This document shows positions 21,623 to 30,877 of a DNA stretch of 64,000 bases, one piece after another. The stretch is from Pseudomonadota bacterium. GTDB lineage: Bacteria > Pseudomonadota > Gammaproteobacteria > Xanthomonadales > Xanthomonadaceae. The stretch lies in NCBI GenBank assembly GCA_018242365.1, contig JAFECB010000021.1, positions 1 to 64,000 on the forward strand, in the 5' to 3' direction. Positions within the stretch are counted from its first letter, which is position 1, and the number at the start of each line of letters is the position of its first letter. The notes below the pieces were generated by a model, which saw only the letters and a list, made by a program, of their open reading frames with translations, searched no databases and was not told the DNA's origin. The position numbers and the translations under genes are program-made.

Positions 21623-22065
21623 TGACCGACCGCGACCCGATGGCGACCCCGGAACCGCTGGCTGTCGAATTCGACGGCCAGCGGGTGGACGTGCAGCCCA
21701 TGTGCCTGCAGCAGATCATCGATGTCAGCGGCGAGCTGCGCGCATTGGTGCCGGCCATCCAGCCGGTCATCGCGGCGATGGCAAGCGGTGAGGATGCGGC
21801 CAGCGCCGTGCTGAACCTGCTTGGCTCGCATGGTGAATCGGTGCTGCGCGTCATCGCCCGGTGCACCGGCGTTGACCTCGCTGCGCTGCAAGGCAGCAGG
21901 GACCTGGCCGGTGTGGTCGCGCTTGGCGCGGCCGTGGTGCGGGTCAATGTCGATTTTTTCGCCCGCCAAGCCAGCGAGATCGGCGCCACGCTGGCAAAGG
22001 CCGGGATGTCGCCTGGGGCTGGGAAGACGGAATCCACCAGCTTGTCACCGCCGGCTACGCACTGA
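21622..22065 (+). CDS. Tail assembly chaperone, short form (gpG-like)
   Basis: A 147-residue protein. It is acidic at the N-terminus (PLAVEFDGQRVDVQPMCLQQIIDVSGEL), then helical (ARLLALA-type repeats, VLRVIARCTGVDLAALQG), with a final low-complexity end (GMSPGAGKTESTSLSPPATH) that looks like out-of-frame tail. The reading frame one base back continues as a normal protein sequence, so the real C-terminus is probably made by frameshifting (see the entry ending at 22226). It lies between tube and tape measure. Confidence 0.65.
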   Translation: MTDRDPMATPEPLAVEFDGQRVDVQPMCLQQIIDVSGELRALVPAIQPVIAAMASGEDAASAVLNLLGSHGESVLRVIARCTGVDLAALQGSRDLAGVVALGAAVVRVNVDFFARQASEIGATLAKAGMSPGAGKTESTSLSPPATH

Positions 22066-22226
22066 GCGAGGTGATGTCGATGCCGCTTGCACGCTTCCGC
22101 GCACTGAGTGAAGCGGACGCGCGGCGGCAGCGGCGGATGCAGGTGAATGCCTGCGTGGCGGCGCGGTCCGCGCAATACAGCGATGACGGGTTCAAGAAAT
22201 TGATGCGGAGCTTGACCGATGGCTAA
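21622..22226 (+). CDS. Frameshifted tail chaperone, long form (gpGT-like, -1 shift)
   Basis: After the lysine codon AAG at 21997-21999 (in GGCAAAG, where AAG can re-pair as AAA) the -1 frame reads GRDVAWGWEDGIHQLVTAGYALSEVMSMPLARFRALSEADARRQRRMQ..., ending at TAA 22224-22226. That product resembles the T extension of lambda-type GT chaperones, which links tube subunits to the tape measure. The stop overlaps the tape-measure ATG (22219). The exact slip site is inferred; a separate gene from ATG 22074 is the alternative. Confidence 0.55.
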
Positions 22227-24777
22227 CCAGACCGACCTGCGCGTCAAGATCAGCGCCGACCTTGCCGACATCAAGCAAGGTCTCGGCCTGCTGCGCGGCG
22301 AGCTGGGTGGGCTGAAACAGGCCGCCGCACAGTCCGCGCCGAATTTCTCCGGCTGGCGCGAGGGTCTTTCGCGAATCCGCCAGGACATCGGCAACCTCGT
22401 CGGCGCATTCGTGGGCTTGCAGGCGGTGCGCGGCATCGTCAATGGCGTGATGGATTCGTTCGATCGGATGGATCGAATCGACGAAATCCGTCAGATGGTG
22501 GCGATGTCATCGGAGGACATCAGCAAGTTTGCTTATGCGGCGCATCAATCAGGCATTGAGTTGGAGCAACTCAAGAATGCGTTTTTCTATTTCCAGACAA
22601 ATCTGAGCAAGAACTCCGGGCTGCTAAAACAGCTTGGTGTGGATGCGCCTACTACAACTGGCAAGCTGCGGCAGTTGATGGATGTGTTTGCCGCGCTTCC
22701 AGACGGTGCGGAAAAGTCGGAACTTGCTGCGCAGTTGTTTGGGAAACGTGTTGGGGCTGATCTGATTCCGCTCCTGAACAACGGCACGGATGGGTTTGAC
22801 AAACTTTCTGAAGCCGCAGAAAAGACTGGCAATGTTGTAGGTGATGAAGCAACGGCTGGCGCGGCGAAGTTCAATGACAATCTTGACACGCTGAAAGCCA
22901 CTATGGCGGGCGTGTTCAACGTCGCCGCTCAGCAGCTCGCGCCTGCATTTGCGGCCTATGCCTCTGCGGCAAACGATTCCGCGCAATCGTCCAATGCGGC
23001 CGCGGAGGGCGGCAAGTTTCTGGCCACGGTGTTCAAGGTCATCGCGGTTGGCGCGGTGATTGTGAAGAACGTGGTGGAAGTGGTGACCACCATCATTGCG
23101 GGGCTTGCAAGCGTTGCGATCGAGACGGGAAAGGCGATCGTCAATGGGCTCGGAGCCGCATTCAAGACCGTAGCCAGCACGGTCAAGGCCTACCTGACAG
23201 GCGGCCCGATCGCCGCGTTTTCGGCCTACGTTTCGTCGGCGCAGCAGAGCACGAAAGCGCTGATGGATTCGAATCGGCAAGCGTTCAATCGACTGGCTGG
23301 CGATTGGGGTGCGGTGCGCGAAGGCTTTAGAGAGGCATCCTCGGATATCGCCAATGCATTTGTCGGCGCGTTCGCGGATGTCCCAGCCGCAGGCTCTGCT
23401 GCCCGCGCAGCAGTCAACGGCGTCGGCGACGCCGCTTCTGCCGCCTCGGCCAAGGGCGAGAAATTCCTAGCCATCTTGAAGCAGCTGTTCAATCCAAATG
23501 GCAACGGCAACGGCAACGGAAGCGCTGCGCAAGCACGAGTTCGCGAAATCGTCGCCGGTCTTGCCGACCAGAGCGAGCTGAAGCTGGATCAAGTCAAGCG
23601 CGATCTGGATGAGCTGGAACAGCGCTACAAGGACGGGCAGATCAGTCTGTCGGATTACTTCGCGCAGCGGCAAGCGAAGGAACTTCAGCAGATCGACTTG
23701 AAGATCAAGCAGGCCGTGGCGGATGCCGCGGCGGCAACCAGCACGGAACAACAATCCCGCGCGCTGACCGAGATCATCAAGCTGCAACGCGACCGTGCGG
23801 AGATCGGCCCGCGGGTGGCGAGGGAGCAGGCGGCAGCCGAACGCGAGGCCGCGCAGGCCACCGCCGACAACCTGCGCCAGCGCAGCAGCGCGGTGATGTC
23901 GCAGATGCAGGCCGACATGGGCCTGATCGATGCGCAAATGGCGAGCTTCAGCATCGCCCCGGGCGAAGCGGAAAAGCAATTGCAAGCCATCCGTGACCGC
24001 AGCATCGAGCAGCTGAAGGTGCTGCGCGGCCAGATGCAGGCGTACCTCGCCACGCTTTCGCCGGAAAGCGCGGAGTACGCGGCCGCCCGTCTTGGGCTGA
24101 CCCAGCTTGATACCGACTTGGCGCAGCTCACCGCGCAACAGCAACAGTACAAGATGGCGGTGGCCGATCAGGCGACATCGTCGCTGACCAACTTTTTCAC
24201 CGATCTTGCCACCGGCGCCAAGTCCTTCAAGGATGCGTTCAAGGACATGGTGCTGAGTTTCGTGCAAGGTTTGGCGCGGATGGCTGCGGAGATGTTGGCG
24301 AAGCGCATCATCTTCAGCCTGTTTTCATCGTTTGGTGGCGGATCTGCGGGCGGCGGCGGGGGCGGCATGCCGACCATCGGGCCATACAGCGCGCTCGGCA
24401 ATGTTTTTGCGCCTGGCGGCCTGCGCGCTTTCGCCAAGGGTGGCGTATTCGCCGCCACGCTGGCGGGCTTGACCGCATTCGCAGCGGGCGGCGCGTTCAC
24501 CAATTCGATCGTGAGCGATCCCACTCTGTTCGCCTTCGGCTCTGGCGGCCAGTTCGGCGTGATGGGTGAGGCCGGGCCCGAGGCCATCATGCCGTTGGAG
24601 CGTGGCCCGGATGGACGCCTGGGCGTCACCGCGCAGGGCGGTGGCGGTGGCATCGTGACAACTCCCATCGTCGCCATCGGCGATGAAGCGGTGGCCAATG
24701 CGTTGGCCAGCGCCGCCGGTGAGCGCGTGGTGTTGACCCATGTACGCAACAACTGGACGGGATTGACGCGTGGCTGA
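22219..24777 (+). CDS. Tail tape measure protein
   Basis: An 852-residue protein, the longest in the tail block apart from the tip, and the correct neighbour of the chaperone. N-terminal coiled coil (LADIKQGLGLLRGELGGLKQAAAQ), a membrane-active hydrophobic middle (VFKVIAVGAVIVKNVVEVVTTIIAGLASVAIETG), repeats of Ala/Gln-rich helix, and a C-terminal end (FAFGSGGQFGVMGEAGPEAIMPLERGPDGRLGV) that is typical of tape-measure tails. It fixes tail length and is ejected with DNA. Codon use between about 22490 and 22870 is more A/T-rich than the rest. Confidence 0.85.
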   Translation: MANQTDLRVKISADLADIKQGLGLLRGELGGLKQAAAQSAPNFSGWREGLSRIRQDIGNLVGAFVGLQAVRGIVNGVMDSFDRMDRIDEIRQMVAMSSEDISKFAYAAHQSGIELEQLKNAFFYFQTNLSKNSGLLKQLGVDAPTTTGKLRQLMDVFAALPDGAEKSELAAQLFGKRVGADLIPLLNNGTDGFDKLSEAAEKTGNVVGDEATAGAAKFNDNLDTLKATMAGVFNVAAQQLAPAFAAYASAANDSAQSSNAAAEGGKFLATVFKVIAVGAVIVKNVVEVVTTIIAGLASVAIETGKAIVNGLGAAFKTVASTVKAYLTGGPIAAFSAYVSSAQQSTKALMDSNRQAFNRLAGDWGAVREGFREASSDIANAFVGAFADVPAAGSAARAAVNGVGDAASAASAKGEKFLAILKQLFNPNGNGNGNGSAAQARVREIVAGLADQSELKLDQVKRDLDELEQRYKDGQISLSDYFAQRQAKELQQIDLKIKQAVADAAAATSTEQQSRALTEIIKLQRDRAEIGPRVAREQAAAEREAAQATADNLRQRSSAVMSQMQADMGLIDAQMASFSIAPGEAEKQLQAIRDRSIEQLKVLRGQMQAYLATLSPESAEYAAARLGLTQLDTDLAQLTAQQQQYKMAVADQATSSLTNFFTDLATGAKSFKDAFKDMVLSFVQGLARMAAEMLAKRIIFSLFSSFGGGSAGGGGGGMPTIGPYSALGNVFAPGGLRAFAKGGVFAATLAGLTAFAAGGAFTNSIVSDPTLFAFGSGGQFGVMGEAGPEAIMPLERGPDGRLGVTAQGGGGGIVTTPIVAIGDEAVANALASAAGERVVLTHVRNNWTGLTRG

Positions 24778-25948
24778 TCCGGTGCCCTTCGCGTTCACCA
24801 CTGGCGGCGATCGTTCCGAGCAATGGGAGTGGCTGACCGACGTGATGCAGGCGGCGACTGGACCCGAGCAGACGCGCCGCCTGCGCGGTGTTCCGCGCGT
24901 CACGCTGTCATGCAGTGGGCAGGAAACCGGCGCCGCGCGGCAGTGGCTGGAAACCTCGCTGCACGCCTACGCCGGCCGCGATTGGTGGGTGCCGGTGCTG
25001 CCGGATGCCTTGCTGGTTTCATCCGATCTGTCGATCGGCGCGACCAGTGTGACGGGTGACGCGGATTCGCTGCGGTTCGAAGTGGGCGGCAAAGCCATGC
25101 TGCTGGGGCTGGCGCCCGGGCAATGCGAGCTGGTGGACGTGAGCGCGTTCAGTGGATCAGGCGTGACCATCTCCGCCACCGTGCAGGCATGGCCAGCCGG
25201 AACGCTGTTGGCGCCCGCATGGCGCGCATCGCTGGCATCCACGCCTGCGCTGGATCGCTTCACGGGCGATGCCGTGACCTACGGGCTGAGCTTCCTCGCC
25301 GCGGCATCCTCGCCGACGGTGCCGCCCGCTGACAGCCTGCCGACTTATCGCGGCTTTCCGGTGTTGGAACTCGATGCCGACTGGAGCGCGGCGCCGCAGT
25401 GGTCGCCTGAGCGCGACCTGATGCCGGTGGACTACGGCATCGGGACGCCAGTGCGCGCTGATCTTGTGGGTCAGCCCCGCGCAAAGATGTCGATCGGCTA
25501 CACGGCGGTGGGTCGCGCGGAGGTGTGGGCGCTGTTCCGGCTGTTGTTCGCCCTGGCCGGACGCGCGAATCCGCTGTGGGTGCCGTCGCGTGGGCATGAC
25601 TTGACCGCGGTTGCCGGGGTCACGGGTGGCGCTTTCACGCTGGATGTCGCGGCGTGCTGGCTGGTTGCCGCCGGAGTGCAGCCGCAGCGGCGCGATCTGC
25701 GGATCCAGCTTCGCGACGGCACCATCATCTATCGCCGCGTCACCACGGTGACGCCGGCGGGCGCCGGCGTCGAGCGACTCACGCTGGATACCGCGTGGCC
25801 CGGCTCGGTGGCCGCTGCCGACATCCTGCGCGTGAGCTACATGGTGTTCGCCCGCCAGTCCGCGGACGTGAACCGTCTGGACTGGTGGACTCTGGACGTG
25901 GTGACCACTGCGCTGGAGTTTGTGGGGGTTGCCGACGATGACGCTTGA
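24770..25948 (+). CDS. Distal tail protein, unknown family (392 residues)
   Basis: Starts at ATG 24770, overlapping the tape-measure stop. A beta-rich protein: MADPVPFAFTTGGDRSEQWEWLTDVMQAATGPEQTRRLRGVPRVTLSC..., DWWVPVLPDALLVSSDLSIGATSVTGDADSLRFEVGG, then the repeated layout in the second half (RAEVWALFRLLFALAGRANPLWVPSRGHDL). This pattern occurs in proteins found after tape measures in lambda-like siphophages, where they form the tail-tip ring; function inferred from position. Confidence 0.65.
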   Translation: MADPVPFAFTTGGDRSEQWEWLTDVMQAATGPEQTRRLRGVPRVTLSCSGQETGAARQWLETSLHAYAGRDWWVPVLPDALLVSSDLSIGATSVTGDADSLRFEVGGKAMLLGLAPGQCELVDVSAFSGSGVTISATVQAWPAGTLLAPAWRASLASTPALDRFTGDAVTYGLSFLAAASSPTVPPADSLPTYRGFPVLELDADWSAAPQWSPERDLMPVDYGIGTPVRADLVGQPRAKMSIGYTAVGRAEVWALFRLLFALAGRANPLWVPSRGHDLTAVAGVTGGAFTLDVAACWLVAAGVQPQRRDLRIQLRDGTIIYRRVTTVTPAGAGVERLTLDTAWPGSVAAADILRVSYMVFARQSADVNRLDWWTLDVVTTALEFVGVADDDA

Positions 25949-26783
25949 CGCCACCCTGTTCGGTCGCCGGCCCATCCGGCTGTTCGTGTTCACCCGTCAG
26001 ATGAAGGTCTGGCGGTTCTGCAATGCCGATCGCGACATCACCATCGGCGCGAACACCTACACCGCCGCTCAGATCGACCGCAGCGAGATCAGGCAAACCG
26101 CGGAGCGTGCGAAAGACAAGATCACCATCACGATGGCCTACCTGCGCGATCCGGCGGCTGTGGATGTGCCGGCCACGCAGTCCCTGGGCGATCAGTGGTT
26201 CCCGTTCGTGCCCAGCAGCACGATCACCGTGGTGTGCATGACCACGCACGTCGGCGACGTTGACCCGCCGGCGGTGGAGTGGATGGGCCAAGTGACGCAG
26301 CCCAAGTTCACCGATGTGGAACTGGAGCTGACCTGCGAGCCGACCGGTGGCACAGACCGCGTCCGCAATCAGGGCGCGAAGTGGCAGCGGGCGTGCTGGA
26401 AAACGGTCTATTCGACCGGGCTGCGTGGCTGCAATCTTGACCCGGCGGCCTTTGAAGTGGCGGCCACGTTGTCTGGCGTGAGCGGGCTCACGCTTACCGC
26501 CAGCGCGTTTTCCGGCACGGCCTTCACGCTCGCCGGCGGGTCGCTGTCGTGGGTCAACGGCGACGGGTTGACCGAGCGCCGCCAGATCATGACGCACACC
26601 GGCAGCAGCATCACCGTGCTGTACGGCTCGCCCGATTTTGCGAATGGGCTGGCTGTCGCCGCGCTGCCTGGGTGCGAGCGCACCTGGGAGGCATGCGCCG
26701 CGCGCAGCAACACGCTGAACTACGGTGGAAGCATCTACAAGCCGGTCAAGAACCCCACCGGAGACTCGATGTCATGGGGCTGA
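25938..26783 (+). CDS. Baseplate/tail-tip protein, DUF2163/BR0599-like
   Basis: A 281-residue protein from ATG 25938 (11-base overlap with the previous gene). Start MTLDATLFGRRPIRLFVFTRQMKVWRFCNADRDITIGANTYTAAQIDRSEI, later WQRACWKTVYSTGLRGCNLDPAAFEV and LPGCERTWEACAARSNTLNYGG, which I associate with the phage BR0599/DUF2163 family (GTA and siphophage hubs). Conserved cysteine/tryptophan motifs (C-W-x, G-C-N) fit. It forms part of the tail hub. Confidence 0.7.
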   Translation: MTLDATLFGRRPIRLFVFTRQMKVWRFCNADRDITIGANTYTAAQIDRSEIRQTAERAKDKITITMAYLRDPAAVDVPATQSLGDQWFPFVPSSTITVVCMTTHVGDVDPPAVEWMGQVTQPKFTDVELELTCEPTGGTDRVRNQGAKWQRACWKTVYSTGLRGCNLDPAAFEVAATLSGVSGLTLTASAFSGTAFTLAGGSLSWVNGDGLTERRQIMTHTGSSITVLYGSPDFANGLAVAALPGCERTWEACAARSNTLNYGGSIYKPVKNPTGDSMSWG

Positions 26784-27202
26784 CCGCACGCATCCGGCGT
26801 TGGCACTACGTCTATTCGTGGCGGCTGCGCTATTGGTGGCTGGACACGCGGCAGGGTGAGATTGCGCACAAGATCGCGATGGCGTTGTTCGCACTGATCG
26901 CGCTGGCGCAGGTGATGCGAATGACAAGCGCCGCCGTCCATCCCGCGCCGGTTGCGCCCACAGAAGCCGTCTGGCCGTGGTGGGTGATCCAGATCATCAT
27001 CATGTTGGTGTCGGCTGCGATCAGCTACGCGCTGGCACCGAAACCGGAAGCGCCAAAACCGCAGGAAATGGACGCACCGACCACCGAAGACGGGCTGGCC
27101 GCGAAGCATCATTTTGGCACCGTGTGGGTGGGAGATGAATTCCTGCTTGCGTGGAAGATGACCGGCACGGAAGCGATCAAATCCGGGGGAGGGAAGAAGT
27201 GA
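26774..27202 (+). CDS. Tail-tip assembly protein with membrane segments (142 residues)
   Basis: The start is ATG 26774, overlapping the previous gene by 10 bases. Two hydrophobic helices (IAMALFALIALAQVMRM and WWVIQIIIMLVSAAISYALAP) are followed by PKPEAPKPQEMDAPTTEDGLAAKHHFGTVWVGDEF. The latter resembles the start of tail-assembly proteins placed between hub and tip genes. It overlaps the next gene (GTGA). Confidence 0.55.
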   Translation: MGLTARIRRWHYVYSWRLRYWWLDTRQGEIAHKIAMALFALIALAQVMRMTSAAVHPAPVAPTEAVWPWWVIQIIIMLVSAAISYALAPKPEAPKPQEMDAPTTEDGLAAKHHFGTVWVGDEFLLAWKMTGTEAIKSGGGKK

Positions 27203-27420
27203 TTGTCACCCTGCGCCATGTGCTGACCGTGCCGGGCTACAGCCGCCGCCGCGGTTTCTGCCGATCCGGCGCCCGCGCCTGGTTCGTCGAGCACAGCCTC
27301 GATTGGCGTGCATTCGTGCGTCACGGCATCGATGCCGAAACGCTGCTGGCCACAGGCGATGCGCTGGCGGTGGCGACGGTCGAATGGGCGAAGGAATGCG
27401 AGGACTGTGTCGATGGGTAA
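27199..27420 (+). CDS. Small tail-tip-region protein with cysteines (73 residues)
   Basis: The GTG start at 27199 overlaps the upstream stop. Sequence MIVTLRHVLTVPGYSRRRGFCRSGARAWFVEHSLDWRAFVRHGIDAETLLATGDALAVATVEWAKECEDC. Short genes of this composition often sit between hub and tip genes in siphophages. It overlaps the tip gene by eight bases. Function unknown. Confidence 0.6.
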   Translation: MIVTLRHVLTVPGYSRRRGFCRSGARAWFVEHSLDWRAFVRHGIDAETLLATGDALAVATVEWAKECEDCVDG

Positions 27421-30019
27421 AGGCAAGAAGACCACTGTCGGCTACTGGTACAAGCCTGCCTACCATGCCGGGTTGGGCGTCGGCCCGATTGACGCGCTGC
27501 TGGAATTCCGCTGCGGAGACAAGCCAGCGTGGACCGGCGCACTGACCGCCAGCGGCAGCATCCACGTTGACGCGCCGGAGTTGTTCGGCGGCGAGAAAGA
27601 CCAGGGTGGAATTGTTGGCGATGCCGATGTGATGTTCGGCGAAGCCGGACAACTGCCGAACGGCTACCTGTCCAGCACCTTCGGCGCCCAGCAACCCGCC
27701 TGGCGCGGGCTGACCACGTTCGTATGGAAAGGCGGCAAATATGGCGCCATGAACCCGTACCCCAAGCCACCGGCCTATAAGCTGCGGAAGATCAAGCAAG
27801 GGTGGGATTCAGCGTGCTGGTATCCGGGAAAGGCGGAGGTGTCGATTCTCGCAGGTGAGCAAGAAACGACCATCAATAACGCCGTGTATCTCGATGCCAA
27901 CACATCCAGCTTGGACGGAGCTGGAGTCGGCTACGATTTCACCTTGGCGACTGGCGGCACGTTGATTGTGCGGCTTGGGCCAGCGACGGACGCATGGAGT
28001 TATACGCCTAGCGACGATTACGACTTGGGAATGTACCCGCGAACATGGACGCACATGTTCGGGGTGCGCAACCTCGACACAGGCGTGGTTACAACGCACT
28101 GGCTGGACACCTACCTGACGGCGGCAGAAGCGCGAGCGGCGCACAACACCGAGTCCGTCAGCATCGCGGTAACGGCGGGGTCGTACAGATTCTTCCTTTA
28201 CGACGCAACGGTTGATGATAATCGTGGGTACGGCTCATACTCGCTGAGTGGTCTATTTGGCGGGTTTGCGATGAACCCCGCCCACATCCTCTACTACTCC
28301 CGCACACAGCCCGACATGGGCGGTGAGCCCACCAGCGCGATCAACGCCGCCAGTTTCACCGCAGCAGCAGACTGGTTCTACGCGCAGGGCTTCGGCTTGT
28401 GTACCAGCTATGACCCGAGCAAGGAAAGCGTGGATGAATTCGAGCAACGCATCTGCCGCGTGGCCGGATGCAGCCTGTCTCGCAGCTTGATTGATGGGCA
28501 GTGGTATATCGATATCGCCAACGGCGAGTACGACATCGGCACCCTGCCAATCCTGGGCGACGATGACATCCTCGCCTTCGAGGAACAGCCGGCCATTCTC
28601 GATGGCGTGACAAACTCCGTTTCGGTCAAGTATTTCGATCCCGAGAAAAAGGAGACGATCACCACGCCGCCAGTGCAGGCTCCCGCGTTGATTCAGGATT
28701 TCGGCACCATCCACAAGACATTCGATTTCCAGGAAATTCCGACGGGCTCACTGGCCGCGCGAGTGGCGCTGCGCGAGCTGCAAGCCTCGATCAGCGCACC
28801 GAAGGGATACAAGCTATCGACCACCCGCGCGCCCTATGCCTGGCGGCCCGGCACCTATTTCCGCCTGCAGCTAGCCAAGCGTGGCATCGCCGATATGGTG
28901 TGCTACTTCGCCGAGAAAAGTTCCGGCACGCTGCGCAGCGGCGCGATGGCGATTACCGCCACGCAGGACGTGTACAGTCTGCCGAGCACATCATTCGTGT
29001 CCGTCGAGCCTGGCGTCGATACGCGGCCAGATCAGGCCCCGCTGCCGATCACGCTTCAAGCTGCATTCGAGGCGCCGTACACGGAGGTGTGTGCGGCACT
29101 CCCGCGCTCGGAGCTTGAAGCGCTGCCGTCCGATGTCGGTTATCTGATGGCGGTGGCCGCAGATCCAAGCGTGAGCCGTGATTACACGCTGATGGTGGAT
29201 GACGGCGCGGGTTATGAGCAGCGCGACTACGGCGAATGGTGCGCCACCGCGCTGGTGGTCGAGGCATCTGGTTATCTGGATACCGCGTTCACGCTGTCCG
29301 GCGGCGTGCGCTTGACGCAAGTGCTGGTCGGGCAACCCGCGTTGTGGGGCGGTGAGATAGTGCGAGTGGATGCAATCGACACGTCAACAGGCGCGGTGAC
29401 ATTCGGGCGTGCCTGCGTGGACACTGTGCCAGCCAAACACGCAGCAGGGGAGCGTATCTGGTTCTGGCAGGTAGGTGCCGCATACGACACCACCGAATAC
29501 ACCGACGGCGAAACGGTCAGCGCCAAACTGCTGACAAACACAGGCAGCCAACGCTTGCCGCTTGCGTCTGCCACGGCAATCCCATTGACCTTCGATCAGC
29601 GCCAGTTCCGTCCCTATCCGCCGGCAGGCGTGACGATCAACGCCGCCAGCTTCCCCGATTCCGTCACCGGCGATGCGGTGATCAGCGCCGTCGCGCGCAA
29701 TCGCGTGACGCAAGCCGATCAGCTGGTGGACTGGACGATGGCGACGATTTCCGCCGAGTCCGGCACAACCTACAGCGTGCGCAACGTGGACGTGGAGACG
29801 GACACCCAGACGCACCTGACTACCGGCATCACCGCATGGCCGCACACGATCCCTGCGGCCGACCTGCGCACGCTCAATCGCGTTGAGGTGTGGGCGGTAC
29901 GCGATGGTGTGGAGAGCTGGCAGCGCGTGCAAATTCCCTTCACTGCCGGGCTTGTGCTACTCGCCGAAACCGGCGATGCGATCACGACGGAAGACGGCGA
30001 AGCAATCACGATGGAGTAA
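27413..30019 (+). CDS. Tail tip / central fibre protein (J-like position), 868 residues
   Basis: A large beta-rich protein starting MGKGKKTTVGYWYKPAYHAGLGVGPIDALLEFRCGDKPAWTGALTASGSIHVDAPELFGGEKDQGGIVGDADVMFG, the typical N-terminus of phage tail-tip attachment proteins. The middle (SASLTAAEAR..., FCTSYDPSKESVDEFEQRICRVAGCSLSRSLIDGQWYIDIANGEYD) resembles hub domains, and the rest is fibronectin-like. It would contact the cell surface and start DNA ejection. Last gene of the hub group; fibre genes follow. Confidence 0.7.
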   Translation: MGKGKKTTVGYWYKPAYHAGLGVGPIDALLEFRCGDKPAWTGALTASGSIHVDAPELFGGEKDQGGIVGDADVMFGEAGQLPNGYLSSTFGAQQPAWRGLTTFVWKGGKYGAMNPYPKPPAYKLRKIKQGWDSACWYPGKAEVSILAGEQETTINNAVYLDANTSSLDGAGVGYDFTLATGGTLIVRLGPATDAWSYTPSDDYDLGMYPRTWTHMFGVRNLDTGVVTTHWLDTYLTAAEARAAHNTESVSIAVTAGSYRFFLYDATVDDNRGYGSYSLSGLFGGFAMNPAHILYYSRTQPDMGGEPTSAINAASFTAAADWFYAQGFGLCTSYDPSKESVDEFEQRICRVAGCSLSRSLIDGQWYIDIANGEYDIGTLPILGDDDILAFEEQPAILDGVTNSVSVKYFDPEKKETITTPPVQAPALIQDFGTIHKTFDFQEIPTGSLAARVALRELQASISAPKGYKLSTTRAPYAWRPGTYFRLQLAKRGIADMVCYFAEKSSGTLRSGAMAITATQDVYSLPSTSFVSVEPGVDTRPDQAPLPITLQAAFEAPYTEVCAALPRSELEALPSDVGYLMAVAADPSVSRDYTLMVDDGAGYEQRDYGEWCATALVVEASGYLDTAFTLSGGVRLTQVLVGQPALWGGEIVRVDAIDTSTGAVTFGRACVDTVPAKHAAGERIWFWQVGAAYDTTEYTDGETVSAKLLTNTGSQRLPLASATAIPLTFDQRQFRPYPPAGVTINAASFPDSVTGDAVISAVARNRVTQADQLVDWTMATISAESGTTYSVRNVDVETDTQTHLTTGITAWPHTIPAADLRTLNRVEVWAVRDGVESWQRVQIPFTAGLVLLAETGDAITTEDGEAITME

Positions 30020-30022
30020 CCC

Positions 30023-30877
30023 ATGCCAAAGATTTCCGAAATGTCCGCGCCCGCCGCACTCAGCGGTCTGGAGCTTGTCCCGATCCTGCAAGGCGGCGGC
30101 GGTGATGCCAACTGCGGCCTGCCGCTGCTGGCCACACGCAGTGTGCCCAGCGGCGCGGTGCTGATCCTGCGCAAGCCCATGACCGCCGACCTCAGTGCCA
30201 CCACTGATGCCGACCCCGGCGCGGGCAAGGTGCGCTGGAACAACGCCACGCCCGCCAGCGCCACGGTGCTCTACATCGATGACGCCGACACCGCATCCGG
30301 CGACATCGTCACGCCGCTGGCGACAGTGCAGGTGGGTGGCTACGTTTACCTGCAAGCCAACAGCACCAGCGCCCGGCGCGACTGCTGGCAGAAGTGGCAA
30401 GTGACCAGCCTCACCGATGCGACCGGCTACACAAAGGTCGGCGTGAGCTACGTCGCGGGCGCTGGCACTTGGACAGCGGATGAAGCGCTGGAGTTGACGG
30501 TGCAGCAGCCGACGCCAACCTCGGCCACGGTCAAGCAAGTGCAGGTGATGCTCTCCGACATGACCACCGCGCTGACCACCGGCACGGGAAAGGCACTGTG
30601 GATCGCGCCGGAAGCTGGCACGCTCACCGATGTCTGGATCGGCGTCGGGACAGTCAGCAGCAGCGGCGCGGTGACCGTTGATCTCAGCAAGAACGGCACC
30701 AGCGTGCTGACCACGCCGCCCAGCATCGACGCGAGCGAAAACACCAGCCTGACCGGAACCGCTGCCGTGATCGGCACCGTCACGTTCGCCAAGGGCGACC
30801 GCTTCACGTTCGACATCGATGCCGCCGGCACCGGCGCGAAGGCGCTGATGGCGACTGTGGAGTACGAGCCGTCATGA
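30023..30877 (+). CDS. Tail fibre-associated protein (284 residues)
   Basis: Three bases after the tip gene. The N-terminal 60 residues (MPKISEMSAPAALSGLELVPILQGGGGDANCGLPLL) resemble tail-fibre attachment motifs. The remainder is strand-rich with Ser/Thr/Gly and looks like a beta-sandwich (VQVMLSDMTTALTTGTGKALWIAPEAGTLTDVWIGVG). It overlaps the lectin-like gene (ATGA). Likely connects or decorates the fibre; specific role unknown. Confidence 0.6.
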   Translation: MPKISEMSAPAALSGLELVPILQGGGGDANCGLPLLATRSVPSGAVLILRKPMTADLSATTDADPGAGKVRWNNATPASATVLYIDDADTASGDIVTPLATVQVGGYVYLQANSTSARRDCWQKWQVTSLTDATGYTKVGVSYVAGAGTWTADEALELTVQQPTPTSATVKQVQVMLSDMTTALTTGTGKALWIAPEAGTLTDVWIGVGTVSSSGAVTVDLSKNGTSVLTTPPSIDASENTSLTGTAAVIGTVTFAKGDRFTFDIDAAGTGAKALMATVEYEPS

